NCBI GenBank assembly: GCA_937896235.1
Contig: CALBMX010000121.1
Coordinates: forward strand, 1 to 33,334
Length of the DNA: 33,334 nt
Direction of reading: 5' to 3'
Origin: an uncultured bacterium
GTDB taxonomy: Bacteria; Planctomycetota; UBA1135; GCA-002686595
This document shows, piece by piece, positions 23,933 to 33,200 of this stretch (its first letter is position 1; each line of letters begins with the position of its first letter). The notes beneath the pieces were generated by a model, which was given only the letters and a program-made list of their open reading frames with translations, was not told where the DNA came from and did not search any database. Position numbers and translations under genes: made by a program.

Positions 23933-25270
23933 CTAGCGGGCGAGGGCGTACATTCCGCCTTGGGAAAAGGGGAGCCGTGCTTTAGGATCCTCTTCCAACA
24001 TCTGGATCGACCTGCGGATGACCTCGAAAAAGTGGGCTTGCTGCTCGTCTTTGGGTGTAGCCTCCAGCCAGGGGAGCGCCAGGGGGCCCAGGAGGGCGAG
24101 GCTCTGTCCGCAGAGTACTGCATCGTCTGGGATGCTGTTGTTGGCGAGGTGCTCGACAAGCAGCGGAGCATAAGCGCTCACCTTCGGATCGCGGCCCTGA
24201 GCTAGGATAGCTGCCGCCCGAATGCGGACGCTTTGGGACTTAGATTCCAGGGCTAGGTGCAAGTGCGCACTAGCCTGCTTAGTGTTCGCGATAAGGAACT
24301 GGCCCGACCGGTCCGCGTTGGCCAAGGGTAGCGTGCGGTACGACCCCAACTCGTCTTGTTCTAACGCCTCGATTAACACTTCCATCAGGAGGTCCGATGG
24401 CGAGACCATGCGTTCGACGAGTAACATTGCGCAGAGCTGCCGCTGCTGCCGATCCTCGCTTCTCAAGCCACTCCATATCAGCGGAAGTTTGAGCTCTTCA
24501 TCACGCGGGGGTCTTGTCTGGGTGGGTCCCCAGTGGCCCGGTCTCTCGGTGTCCCTATTTGCGAAGTGGACAACTCTAAAGTCATAGTACGCTTCATTGG
24601 CGTTCCCCTTTCGCTGGTCGCCGGCGAGGGCGGCGAAGAGCTGTACGACTCGCTCCGAAGTCGTGGGGATGGCAGGGGAAAGCGCCGGGGGGGATGGCTC
24701 TCCCTCGCCGATCCACTCGACATCGACCCTAAGGGTTTCAAGCGCATTCGCTGCATTGGCGCTGTTGGGCCTGTGGGAGGAAGTCGAGATGTAGACCAGG
24801 GAACACTTGGTCGCGAGCTGCCCTTCCGCGTTCCACGCTGCGGCCCTTAGGTAGGGTCGGATGGGTTCCCCCAAGGCGACGATTGCGATTTCGGCAAGCC
24901 GGGAGTCTCCCCGAAAGTTGTTGTCGGCTAGGTGCCCGATAAGGATGCGGCTGACAAGTTCGAGGTCGTCTCCTCGCGGCTGGAGCCTAGTGAAAAGGAC
25001 AGCGCTCAAAAGCCTCTGCTGCCAATCGTCGCTAGCGAGACCCCAGCGTAGGGTGGTGCACGCTTTGACTCCTCGGGCGAGCAAAAATTTGTAAGAGGTG
25101 GAGCAGTTTCCCGGGATGGCGTCGTCGCAAAGCCCGCGTAGGGCATCGAGATCAACCTTCATGGGGTGCTCGATTGGGAGGGGCGGTTCTTGACCGGAAA
25201 CTGGGGTGATCAGCTGCGGGAAGGCGACGAAGACGGGAAATACCAAAGATGCGATTCGAGCGAGTTCCAT
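23933..25270 (-). CDS. Secreted HEAT-like repeat protein, function unknown
   Basis: I do not recognise a named family for this 445-aa protein. Residues 1-26 are a signal peptide ending PVSG-QE. The rest is largely helical with Leu/Ala periodicity like HEAT repeats. One stretch, QQRLLSAVLFTRLQ followed by LVSRILIGHLADNN and ALGEPIRPYLRAA, recurs near the C-terminus as RIRAAAILAQG, LVEHLANNS and LLGPLALPWLEAT. WQQRLLSAVL also resembles RQQRQLCAMLL in the middle, suggesting internal duplication. The central part (about 170-260) is Pro/Thr-rich and probably a linker. The ATG at 25270 lacks a nearby Shine-Dalgarno; a perfect AGGAGG lies about 24 nt upstream but an in-frame TAG follows it, so it cannot serve a longer in-frame start. 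The gene is divergent from yjbQ. The likely place is the periplasm or surface. Confidence 0.75.
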   Translation of the reverse strand: MELARIASLVFPVFVAFPQLITPVSGQEPPLPIEHPMKVDLDALRGLCDDAIPGNCSTSYKFLLARGVKACTTLRWGLASDDWQQRLLSAVLFTRLQPRGDDLELVSRILIGHLADNNFRGDSRLAEIAIVALGEPIRPYLRAAAWNAEGQLATKCSLVYISTSSHRPNSANAANALETLRVDVEWIGEGEPSPPALSPAIPTTSERVVQLFAALAGDQRKGNANEAYYDFRVVHFANRDTERPGHWGPTQTRPPRDEELKLPLIWSGLRSEDRQQRQLCAMLLVERMVSPSDLLMEVLIEALEQDELGSYRTLPLANADRSGQFLIANTKQASAHLHLALESKSQSVRIRAAAILAQGRDPKVSAYAPLLVEHLANNSIPDDAVLCGQSLALLGPLALPWLEATPKDEQQAHFFEVIRRSIQMLEEDPKARLPFSQGGMYALAR

Positions 25271-25397
25271 AGACCAATACTAGGGAATGAAGGGCCTCCT
25301 AAAAAGGGAACCGTGGAAAATTTAGAAGTTTGAGGAACATCGAGCGAGGTTCGACTAGGGCGTAGCGAGGGTGGCCAGATGCTCGTACCTTACTCCC

Positions 25398-25814
25398 ATG
25401 ATTCATCAGGAAGAGCTGCACATCGCAACACGGGGAAGGGGCACGGACGACGTTACGGGGCAGGTTCAGGCTGTTCTTTCGGAGGCTGAAATAACCGTGG
25501 GAACGTGCAACGTTTTTGTGGCGCACACCAGCGCGTCTTTGGTGGTGACCGAGAATGCGGACCCTCAGGTTCGACGTGATCTCGAGGCGTGGCTTTCGCG
25601 TGCGGTACCCGATGGCGACCCTCTTTTCAGGCACACGGCGGAGGGCCCGGACGATATGCCTGCGCATGTTAGGGCAGCGCTGCTGGAAACTTCGGTGACG
25701 CTACCCGTGTCCCGGGGGCGGCTCGCACTGGGGACATGGCAGGGTCTCTTCTTGTTTGAGCATCGGCTCGCACCGCATACGAGGCGCCTTATCGTGACGG
25801 TGGTGGGCGCATGA
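25398..25814 (+). CDS. yjbQ: YjbQ/UPF0047 family protein
   Basis: The product is 138 aa, the standard length of the YjbQ/UPF0047 family. It has HTSASLVVTENADPQVRRDL, HTAEGPDDMPAHVRAALL and LGTWQGLFLFEHR, the conserved His and acidic residues that define the family. Members have been linked to secondary thiamine-phosphate synthase activity, but their main cellular role is not settled. The start is the ATG at 25398; a GTG at 25371 would add nine residues with no family support. The stop overlaps the next start by ATGA, so it forms a coupled pair with the DsbA-like gene. Confidence 0.92.
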   Translation: MIHQEELHIATRGRGTDDVTGQVQAVLSEAEITVGTCNVFVAHTSASLVVTENADPQVRRDLEAWLSRAVPDGDPLFRHTAEGPDDMPAHVRAALLETSVTLPVSRGRLALGTWQGLFLFEHRLAPHTRRLIVTVVGA

Positions 25815-26425
25815 GTACGCGCCTGTTTTATGTTGTCGATCCGATGTGCTCTTGGTGTTACGGCTTTAAGGAGGCGCTTGATCGGGTTCTTCCCGAACTA
25901 GCTTCAAAGTGTAAAATTGAGCTCGTTATGGGTGGTTTAGCTGTAGACAGCGACGTGCCTATGGACGAGCAAACGAAGAGCTATGTGCAGCAGGCTTGGC
26001 GTGCAGTGGAAGCTCAAACTGGGGCGCAATTCAACCACGATTTTTGGTCGAAGTGTGCGCCTCGGCGTTCGACCTATCCGGCTTGCCGTGCGGTGATTGT
26101 CGCGCAAGAGGTGGACATGGGGTGGGAGATGCTCGCGGCGATTCAGAGGGCGTACTACCAAGAGGCGCGCAACCCATCGGACGAGGAGACTTTGGTCGAG
26201 CTCGCCAGCGAGCTGGGTATTGATGCCGAGGCCTTTCGCGGGCGGATGCGCGACCCTGAGATCGAGTCCGCCCTGAAGGCGCACTTGGCGTTGCGAACGC
26301 AGCTTGGAACCTCGAGCTTTCCTAGCCTCGGGATAGCGGTTGGCAGCAAGTTGAGAATGCTTGCGGAGGGTTGTTTGGAGGAGGCGGAGTTACGCGAGGT
26401 TTTAACTTCTTGCGAGTTGCTGTAA
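25811..26425 (+). CDS. Cytoplasmic DsbA-family thiol-disulfide protein
   Basis: The product is 204 aa with no signal peptide. It opens with a thioredoxin-fold strand and the active site DPMCSWCYGF (Cys13, Cys16). A helical insertion runs over about residues 50-150, and TSSFPSLGI follows, whose Pro is the expected cis-proline. This arrangement fits cytoplasmic DsbA-like proteins (FrnE or SpxH/YjbH types) rather than periplasmic DsbA. It may act as a disulfide oxidoreductase or isomerase, or as an adaptor; which one is not clear from sequence. Its ATG overlaps the yjbQ stop by four bases. No terminator is obvious downstream. Confidence 0.87.
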   Translation: MSTRLFYVVDPMCSWCYGFKEALDRVLPELASKCKIELVMGGLAVDSDVPMDEQTKSYVQQAWRAVEAQTGAQFNHDFWSKCAPRRSTYPACRAVIVAQEVDMGWEMLAAIQRAYYQEARNPSDEETLVELASELGIDAEAFRGRMRDPEIESALKAHLALRTQLGTSSFPSLGIAVGSKLRMLAEGCLEEAELREVLTSCELL

Positions 26426-26769
26426 CCCGCGAAGGTTGACCCCGGATTTGGTTTTTTCTACTCGCTGCTCGCCTCGCTGTGGCGGCTAAAAGGCGCAGCA
26501 CTAGCGAACCGCGTTCCGTAGCGCAGTGACCGGCTACGCCGTCCGGGAACACGCGGGATGTGCCGTTTGGGCACGAACGAGGGTGGCAATCGTCCAGGCC
26601 TCACCGCGTTAGGGCGCGGGGAAGTTTACCTAGAGTTGATCCCCATGGGGGCCTCGGGGGTGGGCAGAGGTGCAACCGAATCCAGAAGGAAATCCCAAAT
26701 CTTCATATTGGATTCACTTGACCCAAATGAAGCGTCCCTATTCTCCGCCGTAATCCTTGGCTGGATTGT
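26426..26769. other. Gene-free interval before the beta-helix gene
   Basis: About 344 nt hold no supported gene. A T-rich run (GGTTTTTTC near 26450) lacks a convincing stem. TTGACC at 26718 looks like a -35 box, but the base run 17 bp downstream (TTCTCC) is a poor -10 box, so no promoter is called. A short hairpin GTGCC-GTTTG-GGCAC lies near 26560. Confidence 0.5.
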
Positions 26770-28758
26770 GTGGAGAGCGTCTCTACCCAGGTGCCGAGGA
26801 AAACCTCACCTAAGAATTTTCTCGTGAAGAACCTCATCAAAGGCATTACCGCCACCTCTCTTGTCAGTATGGGACTTGTCGGAGCTGCCTCAGCAGGCGA
26901 AGTTCCCGTCTCGATAAACATCGCCACGTCTACTACGTGGACGAACACCAACACCTACAACCTCCAGGGTCAAATCTTCGTGCTTCCGGGCGCGACCTTG
27001 ACGATTGAACCTGGCACAGTTATCGCGAGCGATGTCGGCGGTAGCTTGGCCGTCTCCAAAGGCGCACAGATCTTTGTCAACGGAACGCAGAACCAGCCGG
27101 TCATTATGACCTCGAAGGCAGATGTCGCAACGTGGATAGGCGGCGACCCGAAAACCGGGACGTGGCGCGAGTCCGCGAACGAGTGGGGCAACCTGACCAT
27201 CATGGGAGACGCATTCATCTCCGAAGATTCCACTCCCGGAAACGTAGCGACACCTAGCGCGAGCAACTTCGCTGCGATGGAAGGTTTGACCGAGGCTTTC
27301 CCTGGTGACCCCAACGTTCTTTACGGCGGTGGCAATGACGACGACGATAGCGGAAGCATCAATTACCTCTCCCTTCGCTATGGCGGAAAGGTGGTCTCCC
27401 TCGCAAACGAACTCAATGGACTGTCCCTTGGTGGACTAGGCCGCGCCACGGATATCGACCACGTCGAGATCATGAACAATGTCGATGATGGCATCGAGAT
27501 CTGGGGCGGAACGGTCAACCTTAAGCACTTCAGTATTTGGAACGTGGGCGACGACAGTTTCGATGTCGACCAGGGTTGGCGCGGCAAGGCCCAGTTCGGC
27601 CTAATCGTCCAGGGCTACAGCCTAAACGCGAGCCAAGGATCGGGTGTTGGCGACAACTGCTTCGAAACCGACGGCGCCGAGGATTCTGATTGGCAGCCCG
27701 TTACGACTGCAGCTATCTACAACGCAACGGTCATTGGTCAACCGATTGACGGTGACGGCCTTACGGCATGGCGCGACAACGCTCGCGTTCAGTACCACAA
27801 CTGTGTGTTTGTAGACGGTGGCGAGAAGGCCGTTCGTTTTGACGATCTCGACGGTGACGGTGCCCAGGGCTATGGCCATAACGGCACCTTGGATTGGCCG
27901 ACGACATGGACGACAGATTACACCGTGACCTCTTTGGTCAACCCGGGTGCGAGCCCGGCCTCGATGTACCAGACTCAAACTTCGGGCAAGCTCTCCTCCA
28001 TAACCGACAGCGTCTTCTTCCGCAACTTGTCTAGCTCGGCTTACACCGAAGCTAACGCTCGCGGCGTATTTGATGCAGCCAACAACAACGTTTTGATCCC
28101 TGGCTTCGACGACGCGAACTCCCCGCTTCGCAGCATTGTTCGCAGCGCCCCGGTTTCCAAGGGAGGCAAGTCGATGGTCCAGGTGATCTCTCTCGACCCG
28201 CTGCCAGCGAACGAGGCACTCGTGAGTGTTGGGACTGCCCCGGTCGACGGCTTCTTCGAGGCCGCCTCCTACCGCGGCGGTTTCAGCCCCACCAACAACT
28301 GGCTCTGCGGATGGACTGCTTCGGATGCCTTCGGCTTCACCTCAGTTCCAGCTTCGGTCGCCATCCGCACGGACGCGCTCAACGTACCGAGCTCGTTGAC
28401 GACCAACAGCAACCCGACACTGGGAAACGCTAGCTTTGCATTCGTCGTCGACAACCCCACCGCTTCATGTGGTGTGGTCCCAGGCAACTTAGCGCTTGTT
28501 CTCGCGAGCTTCAATGGGCCTGCGGACCTGCTCTTCCCGGGCTTCGGCTGCGGCGGGGGACTTGGCAAGATCCTTGTCGATCCAACAATCGCGAAGACCT
28601 TTGTTGGTGTGTACACGGGAGCACCTTCGAGTATCCCTCTGCCCCTACCCTCGGACGCCAGCCTGTGCGGCTTGCAGTTCTCGGCCCAAGTGGCCTTTGT
28701 GACGGCCACCGGAGGCATTCGCCTTGGTGATGCTGTGGACGCTGTCCTCGGCAAGTAG
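26770..28758 (+). CDS. Secreted parallel beta-helix protein
   Basis: The product is 662 aa (GTG start; a later GTG at 26824 would give a more compact signal peptide). The signal sequence is VKNLIKGITATSLVSMGLVGAASA before GEVPV. Residues about 60-460 read like a right-handed parallel beta-helix, with short repeated strands such as FVLPGATLTIEPGTVIAS, NGLSLGGLGRATDIDHVEIM, DGIEIWGGTVNLKHFSIW and DDSFDVDQGWRGKAQFG. Acidic DDDD at about 196-199 and several DGDG-like stretches may bind calcium. Residues about 540-662 form a separate Cys-containing C-terminal domain. Proteins of this shape often neighbour TonB-dependent receptors in other phyla, and one lies two genes downstream here. The family type is fairly clear; ligand and role are unknown. 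Neither start has a clear Shine-Dalgarno. Confidence 0.82.
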   Translation: MESVSTQVPRKTSPKNFLVKNLIKGITATSLVSMGLVGAASAGEVPVSINIATSTTWTNTNTYNLQGQIFVLPGATLTIEPGTVIASDVGGSLAVSKGAQIFVNGTQNQPVIMTSKADVATWIGGDPKTGTWRESANEWGNLTIMGDAFISEDSTPGNVATPSASNFAAMEGLTEAFPGDPNVLYGGGNDDDDSGSINYLSLRYGGKVVSLANELNGLSLGGLGRATDIDHVEIMNNVDDGIEIWGGTVNLKHFSIWNVGDDSFDVDQGWRGKAQFGLIVQGYSLNASQGSGVGDNCFETDGAEDSDWQPVTTAAIYNATVIGQPIDGDGLTAWRDNARVQYHNCVFVDGGEKAVRFDDLDGDGAQGYGHNGTLDWPTTWTTDYTVTSLVNPGASPASMYQTQTSGKLSSITDSVFFRNLSSSAYTEANARGVFDAANNNVLIPGFDDANSPLRSIVRSAPVSKGGKSMVQVISLDPLPANEALVSVGTAPVDGFFEAASYRGGFSPTNNWLCGWTASDAFGFTSVPASVAIRTDALNVPSSLTTNSNPTLGNASFAFVVDNPTASCGVVPGNLALVLASFNGPADLLFPGFGCGGGLGKILVDPTIAKTFVGVYTGAPSSIPLPLPSDASLCGLQFSAQVAFVTATGGIRLGDAVDAVLGK

Positions 28759-28824
28759 TTTCGAAAACGCACCGGGCCCGCGACCGCATCTGCGGGCGTG
28801 GGCCCACTTCCAATTCAACGCAAA

Positions 28825-30081
28825 ATGAAACCCATCCTTCAACTCCTCGTGCTCTCCGCACTCCTGGCTGCTCCTGCGTTCGCTCAATCGAGTCAACCCG
28901 TTCCGATGTCGGATGAGCAACCTGCTGAGGCGCAAATCAAGCCACTCAGGGACAAGCCCCTAGAGAGTTTTCAGTTGAAGTTACTGGGCTTGGCATCGCA
29001 GTCGGCAGCGGCAGTGCCCATGCAGCCTCACGTAAAAACACGCTCTCGTTTACAGGAAGCTGTAGGTGAGACTCAGCTGCGGTTGGGGTTACTCCACAGT
29101 GCTTCTACCCAGTTTGCGGCAGTTGAAAACTGGCGCAGTGGGACAGGGTTTGCCGACCTTGCCTTTGAGTGTGCCGCCGATGGCCAGGTCGAGCAGGCCA
29201 TGCGACTGCTGGCGTTGGCGGAGGTTGCCCTCTCGGAGACCACGAAAGACCAAGCCCAGGACTGGCGAGGCGACCGCGTCCGTGCCCGGATGTCGCGCGC
29301 GCTGTTCGCCCTTAACATGAAAGAGCAGGCGCGTGTGATGGCTGGGGAGGTCGAGTCTTCTGAGTTGGGCCCAGCTCTCCAAGAGAGAGCCCGGGGGTTC
29401 ACACGCGAAGAGGGGATTGCCTATCTTGCAGAAGCGGAACAGATAGCCAAGGCCGGCGTCTTTGACCAAGTGCAAGCCTGCTTGAAGATCTGCGCCGACC
29501 TGTACGGGAGATTTTACGCGGATGTCGAACTGCGCACCTCGCTGGAAGAGAGAATACGCTCCGCCTGGAACGTAATGCCAGTTTCGATACGGGTTGAAAC
29601 CATCGTTTCAATGTCGAAAGGGGCACTTGAGGCGGGGGACCAGCCCTCTAGTCGCACCCTCCTTGACGATGCCGAGGGACTTCTGTCCAAGTACGAGTGG
29701 AAACAAATTCAGGACTACCTTCCCCTGCTCGCCAAGGTCGCGACACAGCGCGCCATGGTCGGCAACGAAGTTCAAGCGCAGGAGTTAATTGGACTCGCCC
29801 TTGCAGCTTATGAGAAGGACGCATTTCGAACTGCCGACATCTACCACGCGCGCTCGCTTCGTCCGTTAGCAGAGTCGCTTGCGAAGATGGGGGACGAGAA
29901 GGGAGCTCTTGTTGTATACGCGCGCGTTCTCAAGGCAGGCATGTCCAACCCCAACTCCGTGCCGCGCACAGTCGATTTTGTCGCTACCTGCTGTTCGATG
30001 GCAGAGCTCGCCGTCGAACCAAATCAAGAGCTGTGGGATTCCCTGCTCAAGATCAGCAAGGGGTTCTCCGCCCCCTGGTAG
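28825..30081 (+). CDS. Secreted helical-repeat (TPR-like) protein, function unknown
   Basis: This 418-aa protein has a clear signal peptide, MKPILQLLVLSALLAAPAFA followed by QSSQP. The mature part is almost all helical, with Ala/Leu periodicity of the TPR kind. Segments such as GQVEQAMRLLALAEVAL, QAQELIGLALAAYEKDA and GDEKGALVVYARVLKAG would each form a helix pair. I do not recognise a named family. The ATG at 28825 is chosen because it directly starts the signal peptide; the in-frame GTG at 28798 is not needed. It lies 66 nt after the beta-helix gene and about 160 nt before the TonB receptor gene, on the same strand. It could be a periplasmic scaffold or partner of that receptor, which is inference. 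Confidence 0.78.
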   Translation: MKPILQLLVLSALLAAPAFAQSSQPVPMSDEQPAEAQIKPLRDKPLESFQLKLLGLASQSAAAVPMQPHVKTRSRLQEAVGETQLRLGLLHSASTQFAAVENWRSGTGFADLAFECAADGQVEQAMRLLALAEVALSETTKDQAQDWRGDRVRARMSRALFALNMKEQARVMAGEVESSELGPALQERARGFTREEGIAYLAEAEQIAKAGVFDQVQACLKICADLYGRFYADVELRTSLEERIRSAWNVMPVSIRVETIVSMSKGALEAGDQPSSRTLLDDAEGLLSKYEWKQIQDYLPLLAKVATQRAMVGNEVQAQELIGLALAAYEKDAFRTADIYHARSLRPLAESLAKMGDEKGALVVYARVLKAGMSNPNSVPRTVDFVATCCSMAELAVEPNQELWDSLLKISKGFSAPW

Positions 30082-30139
30082 AGGGTTCGCTCACACCGTA
30101 TTCGATGAATCTTCGTCTTCACGGTTGATGCCCGAGGTC

Positions 30140-30169
30140 TTCACAGGTTGTGCACGTTTGGCAAATAAG
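30140..30169 (+). promoter_or_regulatory. Candidate promoter for TonB receptor gene
   Basis: TTCACA (30140-30145, 5 of 6) and AATAAG (30164-30169, 4 of 6) are 18 bp apart. A TTGTGCAC site at 30148-30155 sits between the two boxes. A palindrome containing the same motif lies just beyond the predicted start. The match is moderate and unproven. Confidence 0.4.
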
Positions 30170-30201
30170 ATGCGCGCCTAACTTGTGCAATACGTGCACA
30201 A
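30148..30201. promoter_or_regulatory. Operator-like TTGTGCAC sites upstream of TonB receptor
   Basis: TTGTGCAC occurs at 30148-30155. TTGTGCA (30183-30189) and TGCACAA (30195-30201) form a perfect 7-bp inverted repeat with a 5-bp spacer. The first and second sites start 35 bp apart. The sites lie inside and just after the candidate promoter and end 39 bp before the ATG. That is where a repressor would block transcription. The regulator is unknown. Confidence 0.5.
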
Positions 30202-30240
30202 AGCACCCCGTACCGCGCCCACCGAGCCAACGCCCGTTTG

Positions 30241-33200
30241 ATGTTCCCCGCAAAGAAATCCCTCATCTCGCTACTCTTTCGAGGCCAAGGCCGGCCTTGG
30301 ATCGGGGGGTGGTTTTTTTGCACGCTCTCCTTCGTGGGCGTTCAACAGGCTGGGGCGGTTCAGGAGGTGGGCTCCCTTCGCGGCGTGATTTATGACGGGG
30401 ACTTTGAGGCGCCTCTCGTCGGCGCAAAAGTCCAGATCATCGAGAGGGGCCTTGTTGTCCTGAGTGGCCCGCAGGGAAACTATGTCGTCCCGAATCTGGA
30501 CCCGGGTGCTTACACCATCGTGTTCTCTCGCGACGGATATGTTCGGCAGGTCAAGACGGGTGTTGTGGTCACTTCGGGTCAGCTGACCGACCTAAACATT
30601 TGGCTGTCTGGCGACTTTACCGACATGTCGGAGTTTGTCGTTCAAGATGTTCTCTCCATTGGGGCGGGCACAGAAGGCGCGCTCCTAAAGTTGCGCTTCG
30701 ATAGTCCTGCCTTGATGGACTCTATTAGTGCCGACCTCATGAGCCGCGCTGGTGCCGGCGACGCAGCAAGCGCGCTTCGCCTCGTGAGTGGGGCGACCGT
30801 CCAGGATGGAAAGTTTGCCGTGATCAGGGGCCTCCCCGACCGCTACGTCAGCTCGCAGCTTTATGGCATCCGTCTGCCGACTGCAGACGAAGACAAACGC
30901 GCAGTCCAACTCGATCAGTTCCCCGCTTCGGTGATAGAGAGTATCCAGGTCAAGAAGACGTTTACGCCGGACCAGCAGGGCGATGCCTCTGGTGGCGCAG
31001 TGAACGTCGACCTCAAGGGGATTCCCGAAGAGCTGACGTTCCAGTACAAGGCCCAGTACAGCGTCAACTCACAAGTCGCAGGCAGCAACTTCCTAAGCTA
31101 CAAAGGGGGAGGTGTTGGGGGCCTAGGAAAGGACGATGGCGGTCGCGATATTCAGTTCGGGGATGGACTTCCCCACGACTGGGATGGTGCTGTTGGAGTG
31201 ACCCGCGAGTCTGCCCCGATCGACTTCAAACTCTCCACGAGTGGGGGCGGGAAGGTCGTGCTTGATGACGACATTGTGTTTGGCGGTTTCGGAAGTCTGT
31301 TTTATGAGCGGGACAGCTCGTTTTACGACAATGGAAGAGACGACTCCTTGTGGGAGGTCTCCCCCGGGGCAGGCCTTACACCGGAGACGAAGCAGGGGCC
31401 TGGGATTCCGGGAACGGACTTCAAGACAGCGTTGTTTGACGTCACAAAAGCGACTCAATCCGTGCAATGGGGTGGGCTGGCCGTATTTGGGCTCGATGTT
31501 GGTGAGAGCTCCTACGGGATGAATTTCCTGTATACGCACGTCGCCGAGGACGCTGCGATTCTCGCCGAGGACACGCGCGGAAAAGAGGCCTTCTACCCGG
31601 GCTACGATCCGTACGACACAATTGACCCGGGAAACGATCCTGACAACATCGACTCCGCACCCTATCTACGAACGGAGACGCTCGCCTATACCGAGCGCAC
31701 GACAAAGACGTTGCAGTTCACGGGTGAGCATACGTTGCCGTTCGGAAATGTTGCTTTGGGTGACTTTGTCTTCCAGCCACCAGAATTGACTTGGAGCCTA
31801 AGCAACAGCACCGCATTTCTCGACCAACCCGACAAGCGCCAGTTCGGATCCAAGTGGACCCCTAGCTATCTGACGCCGAGTTGGCCACCGGGAAGTGGGT
31901 CGAGCTCGACCGACCCGACCCATACGGAATACAAGCCGGCAGCAAACATCAACGTTGGCAACTTGCAGCGCACCTGGAAGGAGATCAAGGAGGAGAGCAA
32001 TCAGGTCTCGCTCAACCTCAAAGTTCCCTTCGAACAGTGGTCGGGGGATGAGGGCTACCTGAAGGTCGGATTTTTCGACGACGCCCTAGATCGTGAACTG
32101 AAGCAGCAGAGCTATAGCAACCCCGGGGACTTCTGGAGCTTTACAGGCGACTGGACGGATTTTGCGAGTGCTGCCTTTGCGAATGAGTCTCACCTAATGG
32201 AAGAGGCCGACATCGACGTGCCGTACAGCGGTATTCAGGATATTCGGGCTTACTACGGGATGTTGGATCTGCCCTTCTCGGAGCAGTTGAAATTCATTGG
32301 CGGGGCCCGGGTAGAGACCACGCATCTGGCGACAAATTTGAGCCCTGAAGCCAACGCGCAGTGGTTCCCCCAGGGTGGCTTCCTGCCGCAGTTCATGAAG
32401 GACGCGGACCCTGGAGATTACAACCAGGACTTCGAGGAGACGGACCTCTTGCCCGCCTTGGCACTGTCGTATGAGCCGACCGATATGTTTGCGATTTATG
32501 CAGGCTACAGCCAAACCATCGCTCGGCAGACGTTCAAGGAGATCACCCCCATCCTTCACCAGGAGTTTCTAGGTGGCCCGATCTTCATCGGTAACCCCGA
32601 CCTCGGAATGAGCGAGTTGAAGAACTTCGACCTGCGGATGGACTACAAACCCTATGACGGCGGCTTGCTGTCCGTCTCGTGGTTCCATAAGGACATTAAG
32701 GATCCCATCGAATACGTGCAGCGAGTTGCCGCACTAACGTTCACCGAACCGGTCAACTACCCGAAAGGCCAACTGACTGGTTTTGAGTTCGAGGCTCGCC
32801 AAGACCTCGGTCACTTCCTAGAGCCCCTCGACGGCTTCACCATTGGCGCGAACGCGACATTCATCGACTCCGAGGTCACCCTGCCAGAGGACGAGGCGGC
32901 AGCCTTGGCCGACCCGGACATCGCCGCGCCGATGCCAACGCGTGACATGACCGGCGCGCCAAAGGACCTCTACAACCTCTTCCTCTCCTACGATCACGAG
33001 GGGACCGGGACGAGGTATGGACTGTTCTACACTTACCAAGGGGATTCGCTTGTCGCGGGTGCCACGACTTCCAACAACAACTTCGTCCCCAATGTGTACT
33101 CCGTTGGGCGCGGCGAGTTGAACTTCAGCATGTCCAAAAAGTTGGGCAAGCACTTCAAGCTGGAGTTTCAAGCAAAGAACCTCCTGAACTCTGAGTTCGA

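Noticed and set aside
26700..26750. Pho-box-like or sigma-70 promoter before the beta-helix gene
   Set aside because: TTGACC is present but the downstream box is poor and no clear pair of Pho repeats is seen.
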